A stretch of DNA of 64,000 nt from Megamonas sp. UBA1796 (GCA_002319795.1 DCFU01000038.1:1-64000); one strand, 5' to 3'. Counted from the stretch's first letter, positions 45,054-54,233 are shown. Notes: generated from the sequence alone by a model not told the origin. A program made the numbers and translations.

Positions 45054-45082
45054 TTGACAAAGGGGCAAGAAAACTTTATAAT
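45054..45082 (+). promoter_or_regulatory. Consensus promoter of the amino-acid ABC operon
   Basis: TTGACA (45054-45059), a 17-nt spacer and TATAAT (45077-45082): a perfect match to the sigma-70/sigma-A consensus, about 35 nt before the first permease gene. A promoter this strong is expected to be held by a repressor, but no clear operator is recognised. Confidence 0.85.
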
Positions 45083-45123
45083 ACAAAACATATACGAAAA
45101 GTATGGAATTGGAGGAATGCTGG

Positions 45124-45783
45124 ATGGACCAATCGTTTATTGCTGCGAGTATACCGCTTTATATTAAGGCAGCCGGGCTCACCTTGAATCTGGCATTCTG
45201 GGGAGTGCTGCTGTCTTTATTTGTAGGAGCTGTATGTGCGGTGATCGGATATTTTCGTATTCCGGTTCTGTGCCGCATTATGCAGGTGTATATTGAACTT
45301 TCACGTAATACGCCGCTGTTAATCCAGCTTTTTTTCCTGTATTATGGTTTTGCGAAGATCGGCATCAAGTTTGAGGCATATACCTGTGCAATTGGCGGTC
45401 TCGCATTTTTGGGCGGTTCCTATATGGCGGAAGCTTTGCGTGCGGGGATAGAATCTGTCGGCAAGATACAAATCGAATCCGGACTCAGCATCGGACTGAC
45501 CAGATGGCAGCTTATGCGCTATATCGTCTTGCCACAGGCTCTTGCGGTTGCGGTGCCGGCCATTGCGGCAAATGTAATTTTTCTGCTGAAGGAGACCTCA
45601 GTGGTATCGGCTATTGCGCTCGCGGATTTGATGTTTGTGGCCAAAGACCTTATCGGCATGTATTATCGCACCTCGGAGGCGCTGTTGCTGCTCGTTGGGG
45701 CCTATCTTATACTGCTGCTGCCATTATCACTCTTTTTCCGTTATTTGGAGAGGAGGTTAAGGAATGTCGGATTGGGGAATTAA
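45124..45783 (+). CDS. Amino-acid ABC transporter permease (cysteine-type system)
   Basis: 219 residues, HisM/ArtQ-type permease with about five helices and the coupling segment ESGLSIGLTRWQLMRYIVLPQA. GGAGG (45111-45115) supports the ATG at 45124. First gene of a four-gene operon; overlaps the second permease by 20 bp. Confidence 0.9.
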   Translation: MDQSFIAASIPLYIKAAGLTLNLAFWGVLLSLFVGAVCAVIGYFRIPVLCRIMQVYIELSRNTPLLIQLFFLYYGFAKIGIKFEAYTCAIGGLAFLGGSYMAEALRAGIESVGKIQIESGLSIGLTRWQLMRYIVLPQALAVAVPAIAANVIFLLKETSVVSAIALADLMFVAKDLIGMYYRTSEALLLLVGAYLILLLPLSLFFRYLERRLRNVGLGN

Positions 45784-46438
45784 TGTAATTTTTCAGGGAC
45801 AAAATTTTCTGCGCTTGCTTGAGGGCCTTGGTGTGAGCATGCGAATTGCCGTTGTTTCTGTATTGATTTCATCTGTTTGTGGAATCTTCCTGGGGCTTCT
45901 TATGACGTCACGGTATGTGGCTGTACGCAGTCTCTGCCGGTCTTATCTGGAGGCTGTACGTATTGTTCCGCTGCTTGTCTGGCTTTTTGTCTTTTACTTT
46001 GAATTGACGAAAGTACTTCATTTGCAACTGCCAGCGGAATTCGTTGCAGATATCGTATTCTCTATCTGGGGAACAGCTGAGATGGGAGATCTCGTACGCG
46101 GCGCAGTGACTTCACTGCCGGCGCACCAACGGGAAAGTGGTTTGGCAGTAGGTCTTACACGTTGGCAGGTTTATCGGTATGTCATACTTCCTCAGGCTGT
46201 ACGCAGGCTTCTGCCTTCAGCAATCAATCTTGTGACACGCATGATAAAGACAACATCCCTGGTTGTACTCATTGGTGTTGTAGAGGTTTTGAAGATTGGA
46301 CAGCAGATTATCGAAGTATCGATTTTGAAGGTGCCGACGGCATCCTTTTGGGTATACGCAATTATATTCTTTTTATATTTCATTATTTGCTGGCCAATAT
46401 CGCTTTGGGCAAAGCATCTGGAAAAACGTTGGCAATAA
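45764..46438 (+). CDS. Amino-acid ABC transporter permease, second subunit
   Basis: 224 residues, paralogous to the preceding permease, with ESGLAVGLTRWQVYRYVILPQA as coupling segment. The two permeases are expected to form the heterodimeric channel. GGAGAGGAGG precedes the start, inside the end of the first permease gene. Confidence 0.9.
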   Translation: MSDWGINVIFQGQNFLRLLEGLGVSMRIAVVSVLISSVCGIFLGLLMTSRYVAVRSLCRSYLEAVRIVPLLVWLFVFYFELTKVLHLQLPAEFVADIVFSIWGTAEMGDLVRGAVTSLPAHQRESGLAVGLTRWQVYRYVILPQAVRRLLPSAINLVTRMIKTTSLVVLIGVVEVLKIGQQIIEVSILKVPTASFWVYAIIFFLYFIICWPISLWAKHLEKRWQ

Positions 46439-46449
46439 GGAGGCGGCAT

Positions 46450-47202
46450 ATGAAGGAAACAGAGAAAATACTGCTTGAAGTACATAAGCTGAAAAAAAAT
46501 TACGGGAACAAGGAAATCCTGCATGGTATTGATTTTTCCGTGCATCGCGGTGAGGTCGTTGTGTTGCTTGGGCCGTCAGGCTGTGGCAAGTCTACCTTCC
46601 TGCGATGTCTTAACGGATTGGAGGAAATACAGTCGGGCAGTATTTTGCTTGATGGCAGTATCATCAGCGATGGAAAAGCCGAATGGTATGCCATACGCCA
46701 AAAAATTGGTATGGTCTTTCAAAGCTATGATCTTTTTCCGCATATGACAGTCATTGAAAATATACTGCTTGGCCCTTTGAAAGCACAAAAACGTAAAAAA
46801 AATGAGGTGGAAAAACAGGCGGCAGAGCTTTTGGAACGTGTAGGGCTCCTGGACCGCAAGGACGATTACCCGGCGCAGCTTTCTGGTGGGCAGAAGCAGC
46901 GTGTAGCAATTGTCCGGGCGCTTTGTATGAATCCGGAAATTATGTTATTTGATGAGGTAACGGCTTCACTCGATCCGGAGATGGTGCGTGAGGTACTTGA
47001 TGTGATGAAGGAATTAGCACAACAAGGGATGACAATGCTCATTGTTACGCATGAGATGAATTTTGCCCGTTCCGTGGCAGACCGTATCGTATTTATCGAT
47101 GAGGGCTGTATCGTTGAAGAGAGCGAGCCGGAGCAGTTCTTTACTGCGCCGCAGACAGAACGGGCCCAGCGCTTTCTGGATATTTTCTCTTATGAGAATT
47201 AA
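46450..47202 (+). CDS. Amino-acid ABC transporter ATP-binding protein
   Basis: 250 residues, GlnQ-type ATPase. Walker A LGPSGCGKSTFLR, Q-loop GMVFQSYDLFPHMTV, signature LSGGQKQRVAIVRAL, Walker B IMLFDEVTASLDPE, and H-loop VTHEM are intact. AAGGAGG supports the ATG at 46450; longer in-frame readings overlap the permease. Confidence 0.93.
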   Translation: MKETEKILLEVHKLKKNYGNKEILHGIDFSVHRGEVVVLLGPSGCGKSTFLRCLNGLEEIQSGSILLDGSIISDGKAEWYAIRQKIGMVFQSYDLFPHMTVIENILLGPLKAQKRKKNEVEKQAAELLERVGLLDRKDDYPAQLSGGQKQRVAIVRALCMNPEIMLFDEVTASLDPEMVREVLDVMKELAQQGMTMLIVTHEMNFARSVADRIVFIDEGCIVEESEPEQFFTAPQTERAQRFLDIFSYEN

Positions 47203-47238
47203 TGTGTATAAATCAAAACAAAGAAAAGAGGAATTATT

Positions 47239-48114
47239 ATGAAATCATGGAAAAAGGTATTTGCAGTTATCGCTACTTTTGTTTTTACATTAGCTTTTGC
47301 TGCGGGCTGCGGCAGTGATGCCCAGACAGATAAGGTTAAGACATCTGCTTCTTCTTCGGCATCTGCGATTGAGCAGATTAAGCAGCGTGGAAAACTGCGT
47401 GTTGCTGTGTTCAGTGACAAGCCTCCATTTGGCTACGTCGATCAAAACGGGAAAAACCAAGGGTATGATGTTTATTTTGCGCATCGTCTGGCCAAGGATC
47501 TCCTGGGTGATGAAAATGCCGTCGAATTTGTACTTACAGAAGCTGCGGCACGTATTGAGGTACTTGAAGCCGACAAGGTTGATATTACGCTGGCGAATTT
47601 CACTGTGACGCCGGAACGTAAGGAAAAAGTTGATTTTGCAGCGCCTTATATGAAGGTGGCTTTAGGTGTGGTATCGCCGACTGGCGAGCCTGTAACGGAT
47701 GTCAGCCAGCTTAAGGGGAAAAAGCTTATCGTCAATAAAGGAACAACTGCCGAAACTTATTTTGCAAAGAATTACCCGGATATCGAGTTATTGAAATATG
47801 ACCAGAATACGGAAGCCTTCCAGGCACTTAAGGATGGACGTGGTGCGGCACTGGCGCATGATAATACGCTCGTGTTTGCCTGGGCCAGGGAGAATCCGGG
47901 CTTTACAGTAGGTATTACGAAGCTGGGCGATCTGGACACGATTGCTCCGGCCGTCAAGAAGGGGAATACGGAACTTTTAAACTGGGTGAATGATGAAGTC
48001 ACAAAGCTTGGTGCAGAGAATTTCTTCCACAAGGATTTTGAAACAACGCTTTTGCCTGCATATGGAGATTCAGTGAAGCCGGATGATGTTGTGGTTGAGG
48101 GCGGAAAGCTCTGA
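47239..48114 (+). CDS. Cysteine-type ABC transporter substrate-binding lipoprotein (CjaA-like)
   Basis: 291 residues. The lipoprotein signal ends FAAGCGSD (Cys at about 24). The mature part closely follows the CjaA cysteine-binding pattern: LRVAVFSDKPPFGYVD, GYDVYFAHRLAKDLLGDEN, LANFTVTPERKEKVDFAAPYM, NKGTTAETYF and KYDQNTEAF. Cysteine as ligand is inferred from this likeness. AAGAGG precedes the start. Last gene of the operon. Confidence 0.9.
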   Translation: MKSWKKVFAVIATFVFTLAFAAGCGSDAQTDKVKTSASSSASAIEQIKQRGKLRVAVFSDKPPFGYVDQNGKNQGYDVYFAHRLAKDLLGDENAVEFVLTEAAARIEVLEADKVDITLANFTVTPERKEKVDFAAPYMKVALGVVSPTGEPVTDVSQLKGKKLIVNKGTTAETYFAKNYPDIELLKYDQNTEAFQALKDGRGAALAHDNTLVFAWARENPGFTVGITKLGDLDTIAPAVKKGNTELLNWVNDEVTKLGAENFFHKDFETTLLPAYGDSVKPDDVVVEGGKL

Positions 48115-48124
48115 TAAAAGGAAT

Positions 48125-48168
48125 AAAACAGCCGATGAAGCAAATATCCAGCTTCATCGGCTGTTTTT
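48125..48168. terminator. Bidirectional terminator
   Basis: A 17-bp perfect stem (48125-48141 with 48151-48167) with A and T runs, between the convergent binding-protein gene and the minus-strand hypothetical gene. Confidence 0.88.
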
Positions 48169-48728
48169 CAATGGAGCGGCAGCGTTTTGATGTCGAGCGG
48201 CACTTTCTGTATAGCTTTGGCTTTGGCCCGCATAGCGGCAGGGCTTAGACGCTTCCAGATGTCTTGTACACGGTGCATATAATCCGCAGCGGCAATAGGA
48301 GCAGTAAGCTGCTTTTGGGTGTACTGCTTCAGAATGGCGACAAAATCTTCGTTAAGTCCGATGGTACGCATGGCAAGCAATATATGCAACTGCGTATCGA
48401 CAAGGTAGAGGTGAATCGTGTTTTCTGCCAGCGATGCCGGAGTCGGAAGCAGGTCTTTTTTCAGCAGGTGCAGTGCGAGCGGAGCATCTCCCCAGCCTTC
48501 CTTGAAGATACCGTCAATCTGGTAAAGAAAAAACAGAATGTTATTTTCTTCATAAAGGGCAAGTTCTATTTTTCCGGTACGGAAGGCTTCGGCGGCAATG
48601 ATATCCGTGTGGCTGAGCTGCAGAATGAATAGAATGCCGTTTGCGTCAATTTGAAAAAGCCCACCATCGCTTCCGGCCTGGATGGGCAAGGGAAAGGTTT
48701 CGCCAACCTGAAAGTTTGTGTAATCCAA
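48168..48728 (-). CDS. Hypothetical cytosolic protein
   Basis: 186 residues, not recognised. No signal peptide or membrane helix; the N-terminal two thirds alternates strands and loops (GETFPLPIQAG..., LFFLYQIDGIFKEGWGDAPLALHL), and the C-terminal third is helical and basic. AGGAGG stands upstream of the ATG on the minus strand. Coding is supported by the SD, the adjoining terminator and amino-acid composition. Confidence 0.75.
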   Translation of the reverse strand: MDYTNFQVGETFPLPIQAGSDGGLFQIDANGILFILQLSHTDIIAAEAFRTGKIELALYEENNILFFLYQIDGIFKEGWGDAPLALHLLKKDLLPTPASLAENTIHLYLVDTQLHILLAMRTIGLNEDFVAILKQYTQKQLTAPIAAADYMHRVQDIWKRLSPAAMRAKAKAIQKVPLDIKTLPLH

Positions 48729-49001
48729 GGAAAATACCTCCTGTATGTTGTTTTTTTTATTATACCACGCTTCTATAACTGGCTGCTATGCCTATGCGTA
48801 TCGGCCAGACAGAACTTCATTTAGCCGTTAGCTTGGCAGATTTTTTCTGCTATATCTGGCGGAAATTTTGGATGAAATTGTTTTATTGTATATAGTTGTA
48901 TATAGGAGAAGAGAGATTCTGCTCTTGTGTATTTTACAGATTTATCATACAATATTATACAGGGATTTTATATTGTAAATGACAGCCAGGGGGGAAAGGA
49001 C

Positions 49002-49880
49002 ATGAGATTTACTAAGATATTTGTATGCTTTATGATGCTTGCTTTCCTGTTTTCGACTGCCGGTACTGTATGTGCGGCTGGAAATGAGGACTGGGTGTGG
49101 ATATCCTCGGATAGCAAGTATAGCAAGTACTATTCTCCATCACGTGTGAGAATCATTGATTCTTACGGAGGTGTTGCCACGCGCCTTGAAGCGTGGACCA
49201 GGACAAACTATAACTATGAGGGCGCAGTTGAAACAGTTGCGAATTATGAAATTCAGGCTGTACTGCAGCCTGAAAAGCTTGCTTATAGCCTGGCACGTGT
49301 GGAAATCAATCCGCAAAATCGTACGATAGAATACGTACAGGAAGACTTTTATGATACGGGCGGCAATATTGTATGGTCGAAGCTTTATAATCCCCGTACG
49401 GTGAAGGAAATCAACTCACAGTCTTTTGATGAGGCGTTTTATACAGTGATTGTGGACTCGGTGTTCCGATATGGGGAGACTGAGCGCAGCAAGGCGGCTG
49501 ATCGTTGGACACCGCTATGGCATGCTGTTGCAGGTGATGGTTCGATTACAGCGGCTATTGCGGATACGACAACAATGAGGCTGAAGGGTGAAAATATTAT
49601 TTTTTGGGAATGGCTGGATCAGAAGGACGCTTCCGGCACGGTTCTGGAAATTAAATTTATGAAAATGGCTGTAAATTTGCCACAGGGAACACAAAAAGTA
49701 ATACAATACAAATATTGGGACCAGAAATCCGGCTGGAAGGATCTGACCGCTGAACTGGATGGCTTGTATACCGTTATCAAGCCGAATAGCTATGAGGCTG
49801 GGGGACTGGCAAAGCTCAGGGCCTATGCCGCAGGGTATCAGTATTGGCTGAACCGGTACAGCCTGGATAATATAAAATAA
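49002..49880 (+). CDS. Exported protein of unknown function
   Basis: 292 residues, not recognised. Signal peptide about 1-24 (cleavage after VCAA). The mature part begins GNEDWVWISSDSKYSKYYSPSRV and is rich in Tyr, Trp and Asn. GGGGGGAAAGG supports the ATG at 49002. It lies 22 bp before metA; a second exported protein gene follows metA, and both open their mature part with a similar aromatic-rich segment. Confidence 0.8.
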   Translation: MRFTKIFVCFMMLAFLFSTAGTVCAAGNEDWVWISSDSKYSKYYSPSRVRIIDSYGGVATRLEAWTRTNYNYEGAVETVANYEIQAVLQPEKLAYSLARVEINPQNRTIEYVQEDFYDTGGNIVWSKLYNPRTVKEINSQSFDEAFYTVIVDSVFRYGETERSKAADRWTPLWHAVAGDGSITAAIADTTTMRLKGENIIFWEWLDQKDASGTVLEIKFMKMAVNLPQGTQKVIQYKYWDQKSGWKDLTAELDGLYTVIKPNSYEAGGLAKLRAYAAGYQYWLNRYSLDNIK

Positions 49881-49902
49881 GTGACAGGGAAGGGGTTTTT
49901 CT

Positions 49903-50838
49903 ATGCCAATAAAGATACCAAATAATTTGCCGGCAACGCATGTACTGGAAGGCGAAAATATTTTTGTAATGGACACAGATCGGGCCTATAGGCAGGATAT
50001 CCGTCCATTACGAATACTCATTCTAAATCTTATGCCCTTAAAATCCGTAACAGAAACGCAGCTTTTGCGTCTTTTGGGCAATTCACCGCTGCAGGTTGAG
50101 GTTGACTTCATTTATACGGAATCGTATGTTCCGCAGCATACCTCGCAGGAATATCTGACGGAGTTTTATGGTACATTTGCCGAGGTGCGTCATAAGAAAT
50201 ATGATGGCTTCATTATAACAGGTGCACCGGTAGAGCGGATGCCTTTTGAAGAGGTTGCTTATTGGGATGAGGTCTGTGAGATTATGGAGTGGAGTAAAAC
50301 GCATGCGTATTCAACATTCCATATTTGCTGGGGCGCGCAGGCCGGCCTTTATTATCATTACAATATCCCCAAATATGATATAGCACCGAAGGTTTTTGGC
50401 GTTTTTAAGCATCGCTTGCTTGTGGACCACGAAAAACTTTTTCGTGGATTTGATGATGAATTTTATGTGCCGCATTCCCGTCATACGGAGGTACGCCGGG
50501 AAGATATCGCAAAGGTTCGGGAACTTACTATCATGGCTGAAGCTGAAAACCCTGCCGGAGTTTATTGCGTAGCAAATCTTCCAAAGAGGCAGTTCTTTAT
50601 TACGGGCCATGCTGAATATGACCCTATGACCTTGAAGGGAGAGTATGACCGTGATGTAGCAGCAGGACTCGATATGCAGATACCATGCAATTACTATCCG
50701 CAGGACAATCCTGCGAAAACACCGGTTGTTCGCTGGCGTTCCGTAGCAAATCTTCTTTTTGCCAACTGGTTGAATTATTATGTGTATCAGGAAACCCCGT
50801 ATGAACTGGATGAACTCTACCATGAACAGGAGGACTAG
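49903..50838 (+). CDS. metA: Homoserine O-acyltransferase MetA (acetyl-type by residue 111)
   Basis: 311 residues, full length. It acylates homoserine for methionine synthesis. Catalytic Cys142 lies in [10 protein letters not shown] and the His/Glu pair in ITGHAEYDP. Residue 111 is Glu (TGAPVE), the residue that in Bacillus cereus MetA gives acetyl-CoA use; E. coli MetA has Gly and uses succinyl-CoA. So acetyl-CoA is the predicted donor in spite of the usual succinyltransferase label. AAGGGG precedes the ATG. No SAM riboswitch or T-box is seen before it. Confidence 0.93.
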   Translation: MPIKIPNNLPATHVLEGENIFVMDTDRAYRQDIRPLRILILNLMPLKSVTETQLLRLLGNSPLQVEVDFIYTESYVPQHTSQEYLTEFYGTFAEVRHKKYDGFIITGAPVERMPFEEVAYWDEVCEIMEWSKTHAYSTFHICWGAQAGLYYHYNIPKYDIAPKVFGVFKHRLLVDHEKLFRGFDDEFYVPHSRHTEVRREDIAKVRELTIMAEAENPAGVYCVANLPKRQFFITGHAEYDPMTLKGEYDRDVAAGLDMQIPCNYYPQDNPAKTPVVRWRSVANLLFANWLNYYVYQETPYELDELYHEQED

Positions 50839-50910
50839 GACTTACAGCGGATTTTCAGTGAGACTGTGTAGACTTGAGACTGGTTTAAAAATATACCAGG
50901 GGGAATGCAA

Positions 50911-51525
50911 ATGAAGTGCAGGATAATAGCAGGGATCATGCTTATGGCGTTTTTTACATTGACTCCGCTCGTAGAAGCGGCTCCACAGGTACCCGAAAAT
51001 GTGTATCAATGGGTACAGTCTTCGGCACGTGCCAACTATTATTTCAATAAACAGCAGATTTGCTATGCAGTTACAGATATGGGATATACAGATCTTAATA
51101 CATTGATCGTTCCGGTTTTAAAGGTTTATGATGATGTACAGATACAGGATGTCCTGGATAAGCGCCGGTGGAAGATGCTTCCCATGGACGGCTATAATGA
51201 TCTGATCGGAGAGGCGGATTATCTGCGATTTGATTTGGCAAAAAATACGGTGACCGTAACAGAACTGGATTATCTGGACTCTACCTGGAGCGCGTTGGAT
51301 GCGAGCTATCCAAATCAGCCAATTGAAATTGGCACCTTGCCAGAGAAGAGTCAGGAGAGAAACTTTTATCAATCTATTTTGTCTTATGCGAAACAGCATA
51401 GGGATGAAATCATTCAGCAGACAAAAGGAACGCTGAGCCCGGTGGATACAAAGAGACTGGCAGACGAGAAGAAGGCTGCTCTAAAAACAGATAAGATGAA
51501 AATACAGAAGGATAAACAAAAATAG
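50911..51525 (+). CDS. Exported protein of unknown function
   Basis: 204 residues, not recognised. Signal peptide about 1-22 (TPLVEAAP). The mature N-terminus (VYQWVQSSARANYYFNKQQI) recalls the pattern of the exported protein before metA. The C-terminal 40 residues are Lys-rich and likely helical. CCAGGGGG supports the ATG at 50911 over an ATG at 50905 that abuts it. Confidence 0.78.
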   Translation: MKCRIIAGIMLMAFFTLTPLVEAAPQVPENVYQWVQSSARANYYFNKQQICYAVTDMGYTDLNTLIVPVLKVYDDVQIQDVLDKRRWKMLPMDGYNDLIGEADYLRFDLAKNTVTVTELDYLDSTWSALDASYPNQPIEIGTLPEKSQERNFYQSILSYAKQHRDEIIQQTKGTLSPVDTKRLADEKKAALKTDKMKIQKDKQK

Positions 51526-51577
51526 TCCCTACAGGATAGTAGGAAAAGTACTTTTGTGATTTTAGGAGGGGCATAAT

Positions 51578-52621
51578 TTGCAGCATGCATTGATACGAAA
51601 GGCAGAGCAGGAGCACTGGCTTAGTGAAGAGGAACTTGCCATGCTGCTGGTGGATGTGTCTGTTGAGGAGGAGCTCGCAGCTGCGGCGGATCGCGTGCGT
51701 GCTGCCTATGTAGGAAATGATGTTCATCTTCGGGGACTCATCGAGTTTTCGAATGTTTGTCGTCAGAATTGTAAATATTGTGGATTGCGCCGGGACAATG
51801 GAAAGATTGAGCGCTACCGCATAGAAGCAGAAGAAATACTTGCGCTGGCAAGAAAAGCAAAGGGATATGGCTATCGGACTGTAGTCATGCAGTCGGGAGA
51901 AGACATGTATTTTTCCGCCGAACGTCTATCGGATATTTTGCGTGAAATAAAGCAAATGGATTTAGCGATAACGCTTTCAATTGGCGAACGCAGCTTCGAA
52001 GAGTACAAGCTGTTACGCGAGGCTGGAGCAGATCGCTATCTTTTACGTATTGAGACGACGGATGAAAAACTTTATGAACGGATGGACCCGGGCATGAGCT
52101 TTGCCAATCGCTTGCGGTGCCTCCAAAATCTTCGGACGCTGGGCTATGAGGTTGGCACAGGCAGCCTCATAGGACTGCCGGGGCAGACCATCCGGTCGCT
52201 TGTACGGGATATTCTTTTTTTTAAAAGTATAGACGCGGATATGATAGGCATTGGGCCGTTCATTCCGAATGGAGATACACCGCTGGCAGGAGAGGCAACG
52301 GGAGATTTCCATCTTACGCGCCGTATGGTGTCACTGTTGCGTTTGCTTATGCCGGAAGCGAATATTCCGGCAACGACGGCAATGGAGACGCTCATGCCAA
52401 ATGCTCGTGTGCTTATTTTGCAATCGGGCGCGAATGTTGTTATGCCGAATGTCACTGAGGGTGATTATCGGCGTAAATATGCATTGTACCCCGGTAAAAT
52501 GTGCGTAGCGGATACGCCTGTGCAATGCATGGAATGTATGAGCGGCAAGGTACGGAGTATTGGCCGGTATGTGTCAGGGGATAAGGGCTTTCGCCATCAT
52601 AACCATGTAGCTGGAAGCTAA
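51578..52621 (+). CDS. hydE: [FeFe]-hydrogenase maturase HydE, radical SAM
   Basis: 347 residues. The motif C61-x3-C65-x2-C68 (CRQNCKYC) binds the radical SAM cluster, preceded by GLIEFSNV and followed by VMQSGEDMYF, typical of HydE. HydE helps build the H-cluster of [FeFe]-hydrogenase. hydF, hydG and hydA are not in this window. The start is TTG at 51578 with AGGAGGGG (51564-51571) 6 nt upstream. Confidence 0.92.
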   Translation: MQHALIRKAEQEHWLSEEELAMLLVDVSVEEELAAAADRVRAAYVGNDVHLRGLIEFSNVCRQNCKYCGLRRDNGKIERYRIEAEEILALARKAKGYGYRTVVMQSGEDMYFSAERLSDILREIKQMDLAITLSIGERSFEEYKLLREAGADRYLLRIETTDEKLYERMDPGMSFANRLRCLQNLRTLGYEVGTGSLIGLPGQTIRSLVRDILFFKSIDADMIGIGPFIPNGDTPLAGEATGDFHLTRRMVSLLRLLMPEANIPATTAMETLMPNARVLILQSGANVVMPNVTEGDYRRKYALYPGKMCVADTPVQCMECMSGKVRSIGRYVSGDKGFRHHNHVAGS

Positions 52622-52649
52622 ATAGCAGAGGAAAAGGCGCTGGAGATTT

Positions 52650-52772
52650 ATGAAAAAAGGGCTGTATCTTATAGCGGTAATGCTTTTGTTGGCAGGGCTT
52701 TATCGTGGGGAGGAACAGATGGTGCTGAAAAAAGCAGTGACGATTTGTCTGGAGTGTATAGGAATTGGCTAG
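52650..52772 (+). CDS. CD1871A-family small CXXC membrane peptide
   Basis: 40 residues: a single hydrophobic helix (about 4-18), YRGEE, then a C-terminal ICLECIGIG with the CXXC pair at 33 and 36. This matches the very short CD1871A-type CXXC proteins found with NapH-like and thioredoxin-like genes. Function is unknown. It overlaps the NapH-like gene by 8 bp, so the two are translationally coupled. Confidence 0.82.
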   Translation: MKKGLYLIAVMLLLAGLYRGEEQMVLKKAVTICLECIGIG

Positions 52773-53616
52773 CAGGAAAATCATACAATCGTTCAGTGCT
52801 TTTGTTTGTAATATATATTTGCCGGGATTCGCCAATGGGCATATTTATCAGGGAGGCATAAAAGCCTTATGCCTGCCGGGCCTTAATTGCTATTCTTGTC
52901 CAGGGGCTATCGGGGCATGTCCGGTGGGCGCTTTACAGAGTGCATTGAGTGGGACTGTGCTACGGTTTCCTTTTTATGTGATGGGAACATTCTTGGCGTT
53001 TGGACTGCTTTTTGGTCGGCTGATTTGCGGCTGGTTATGTCCATTTGGGCTAGTACAGGAGATGCTCTTCGGACTTCCTACCAGGAAAATGCAGAAATCG
53101 CATTTCACAGCCAGACTATGCAGTCTGAAATACTTGTTAGGAATCGGATTGGTTGTGCTTGCTCCGGTTTTGCTTTATGCAGCCCAGGGAATTGGTGAGC
53201 CGGCATTTTGTGAATATTTTTGTCCGGCAGGTACCTTGGAAGCGGCAGTGCCATTGCTTTCTATGAATGATGACCTTTGGGCAGCTGCAGGATGGCTCAC
53301 AGTCTGGAAGTTTTTTATATTGTCAGTGTTTCTGGTAATCATGGTATTTGTTTATCGGCCTTTCTGCCGGTTTGCTTGTCCTCTGGGAGCATGGTACGGA
53401 CTATTTAACCGTCAGGCTGCTTTGGGGATAGCCGTTGATGAACAGCGCTGCACACACTGCGGACAGTGTGCGGCTGTATGCCGCATGGATGTAAGAATTG
53501 CTGGCGATCCTGAATGTATCTCTTGCGGCGCCTGCAGGCCAATATGTCCGGAGCATGCGGTCTATTTTCGTAAATTATGGTATGGGAAAAATATGGCAGA
53601 GGTGAATAAGAATTGA
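52765..53616 (+). CDS. NapH/CcoG-like 4Fe-4S membrane protein
   Basis: 283 residues with about four helices. Cysteine motifs appear as CPGLNCYSCPGAIGACPVGA near the N-terminus, CGWLCPFG, CEYFCPAG, CRFACPLG, and two C-terminal ferredoxin motifs (CTHCGQCAAVC, CISCGACRPICP). NapH-type proteins carry electrons across or at the membrane. The start is TTG at 52765, overlapping the CXXC peptide gene; the stop overlaps the next start. A role in delivering reductant to the adjacent TlpA-like protein is inferred. Confidence 0.88.
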   Translation: MASRKIIQSFSAFVCNIYLPGFANGHIYQGGIKALCLPGLNCYSCPGAIGACPVGALQSALSGTVLRFPFYVMGTFLAFGLLFGRLICGWLCPFGLVQEMLFGLPTRKMQKSHFTARLCSLKYLLGIGLVVLAPVLLYAAQGIGEPAFCEYFCPAGTLEAAVPLLSMNDDLWAAAGWLTVWKFFILSVFLVIMVFVYRPFCRFACPLGAWYGLFNRQAALGIAVDEQRCTHCGQCAAVCRMDVRIAGDPECISCGACRPICPEHAVYFRKLWYGKNMAEVNKN

Positions 53617-54155
53617 AAAAGATAGTGTTAATCCTTATGCTGCTAACCTTGCTGATTACTACAGGTTGTCAGGGAACTGAAAAGCACACTTCTGCGCCGG
53701 CATCGGATGCTCCGAAACCGGAGGCACAAGCGAAACAGCCAACAGAAAATGGTCTTGCACCAGATGCCAAAATTAAGACATTTGAAGGGACGCAGGTGAT
53801 GCTGTCTGAACTTTCCAAGGATAAGCCTCTTTACTTGAATTTTTGGGCATCGTGGTGTCCACCTTGTGTAAGGGAGATGCCTCATATTGAAAAAATGTAT
53901 CAGAAATATGGCGATAAGATCAATTTTGCTGCTGTTACAGTAGATGAAAATATCGGTGATGCAGAGGCTTTCACGGCGAAGGCTGGGTTTACAATGCCAA
54001 TTTATACTGGTGACGCAAAGCAATTGGGCCAAGATTATGGCTTAGAGGCTATACCGGTGTCGCTTATTATCAAGCAGGGGAAAATCGTTTCTAAGGTAGT
54101 AGGTGCTATGGATGCGACAGCCTTGGAACAATTCTTATCTGCAGGCTTGAAATAA
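53613..54155 (+). CDS. TlpA/ResA-like thioredoxin lipoprotein
   Basis: 180 residues. Lipobox LLITTGCQ (Cys19), a linker to about 48, then a thioredoxin fold with the active-site WASWCPPC (C82, C85) and the cis-proline loop EAIPVSLII. It should reduce or exchange disulfides outside the membrane. The TTG start at 53613 overlaps the NapH-like stop, giving a three-gene redox unit after hydE. Confidence 0.9.
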   Translation: MKKIVLILMLLTLLITTGCQGTEKHTSAPASDAPKPEAQAKQPTENGLAPDAKIKTFEGTQVMLSELSKDKPLYLNFWASWCPPCVREMPHIEKMYQKYGDKINFAAVTVDENIGDAEAFTAKAGFTMPIYTGDAKQLGQDYGLEAIPVSLIIKQGKIVSKVVGAMDATALEQFLSAGLK

Positions 54156-54175
54156 GAACCTTTTCATTTTCTGAT

Positions 54176-54233
54176 AAAAAACCCTGTCCAAAGAGTCGAT
54201 GCAAGGCATTTACTCTTTGGACAGGGTTTTTTT
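54176..54233. terminator. Bidirectional terminator
   Basis: A 20-bp perfect stem (54176-54195 with 54212-54231) with A and T runs, between the convergent tlpA-like and mgsA genes. Confidence 0.9.

Noticed and set aside
49881..49902. SAM riboswitch before metA
   Set aside because: Only 22 bp separate metA from the preceding gene, and no S-box-like structure is seen further upstream.
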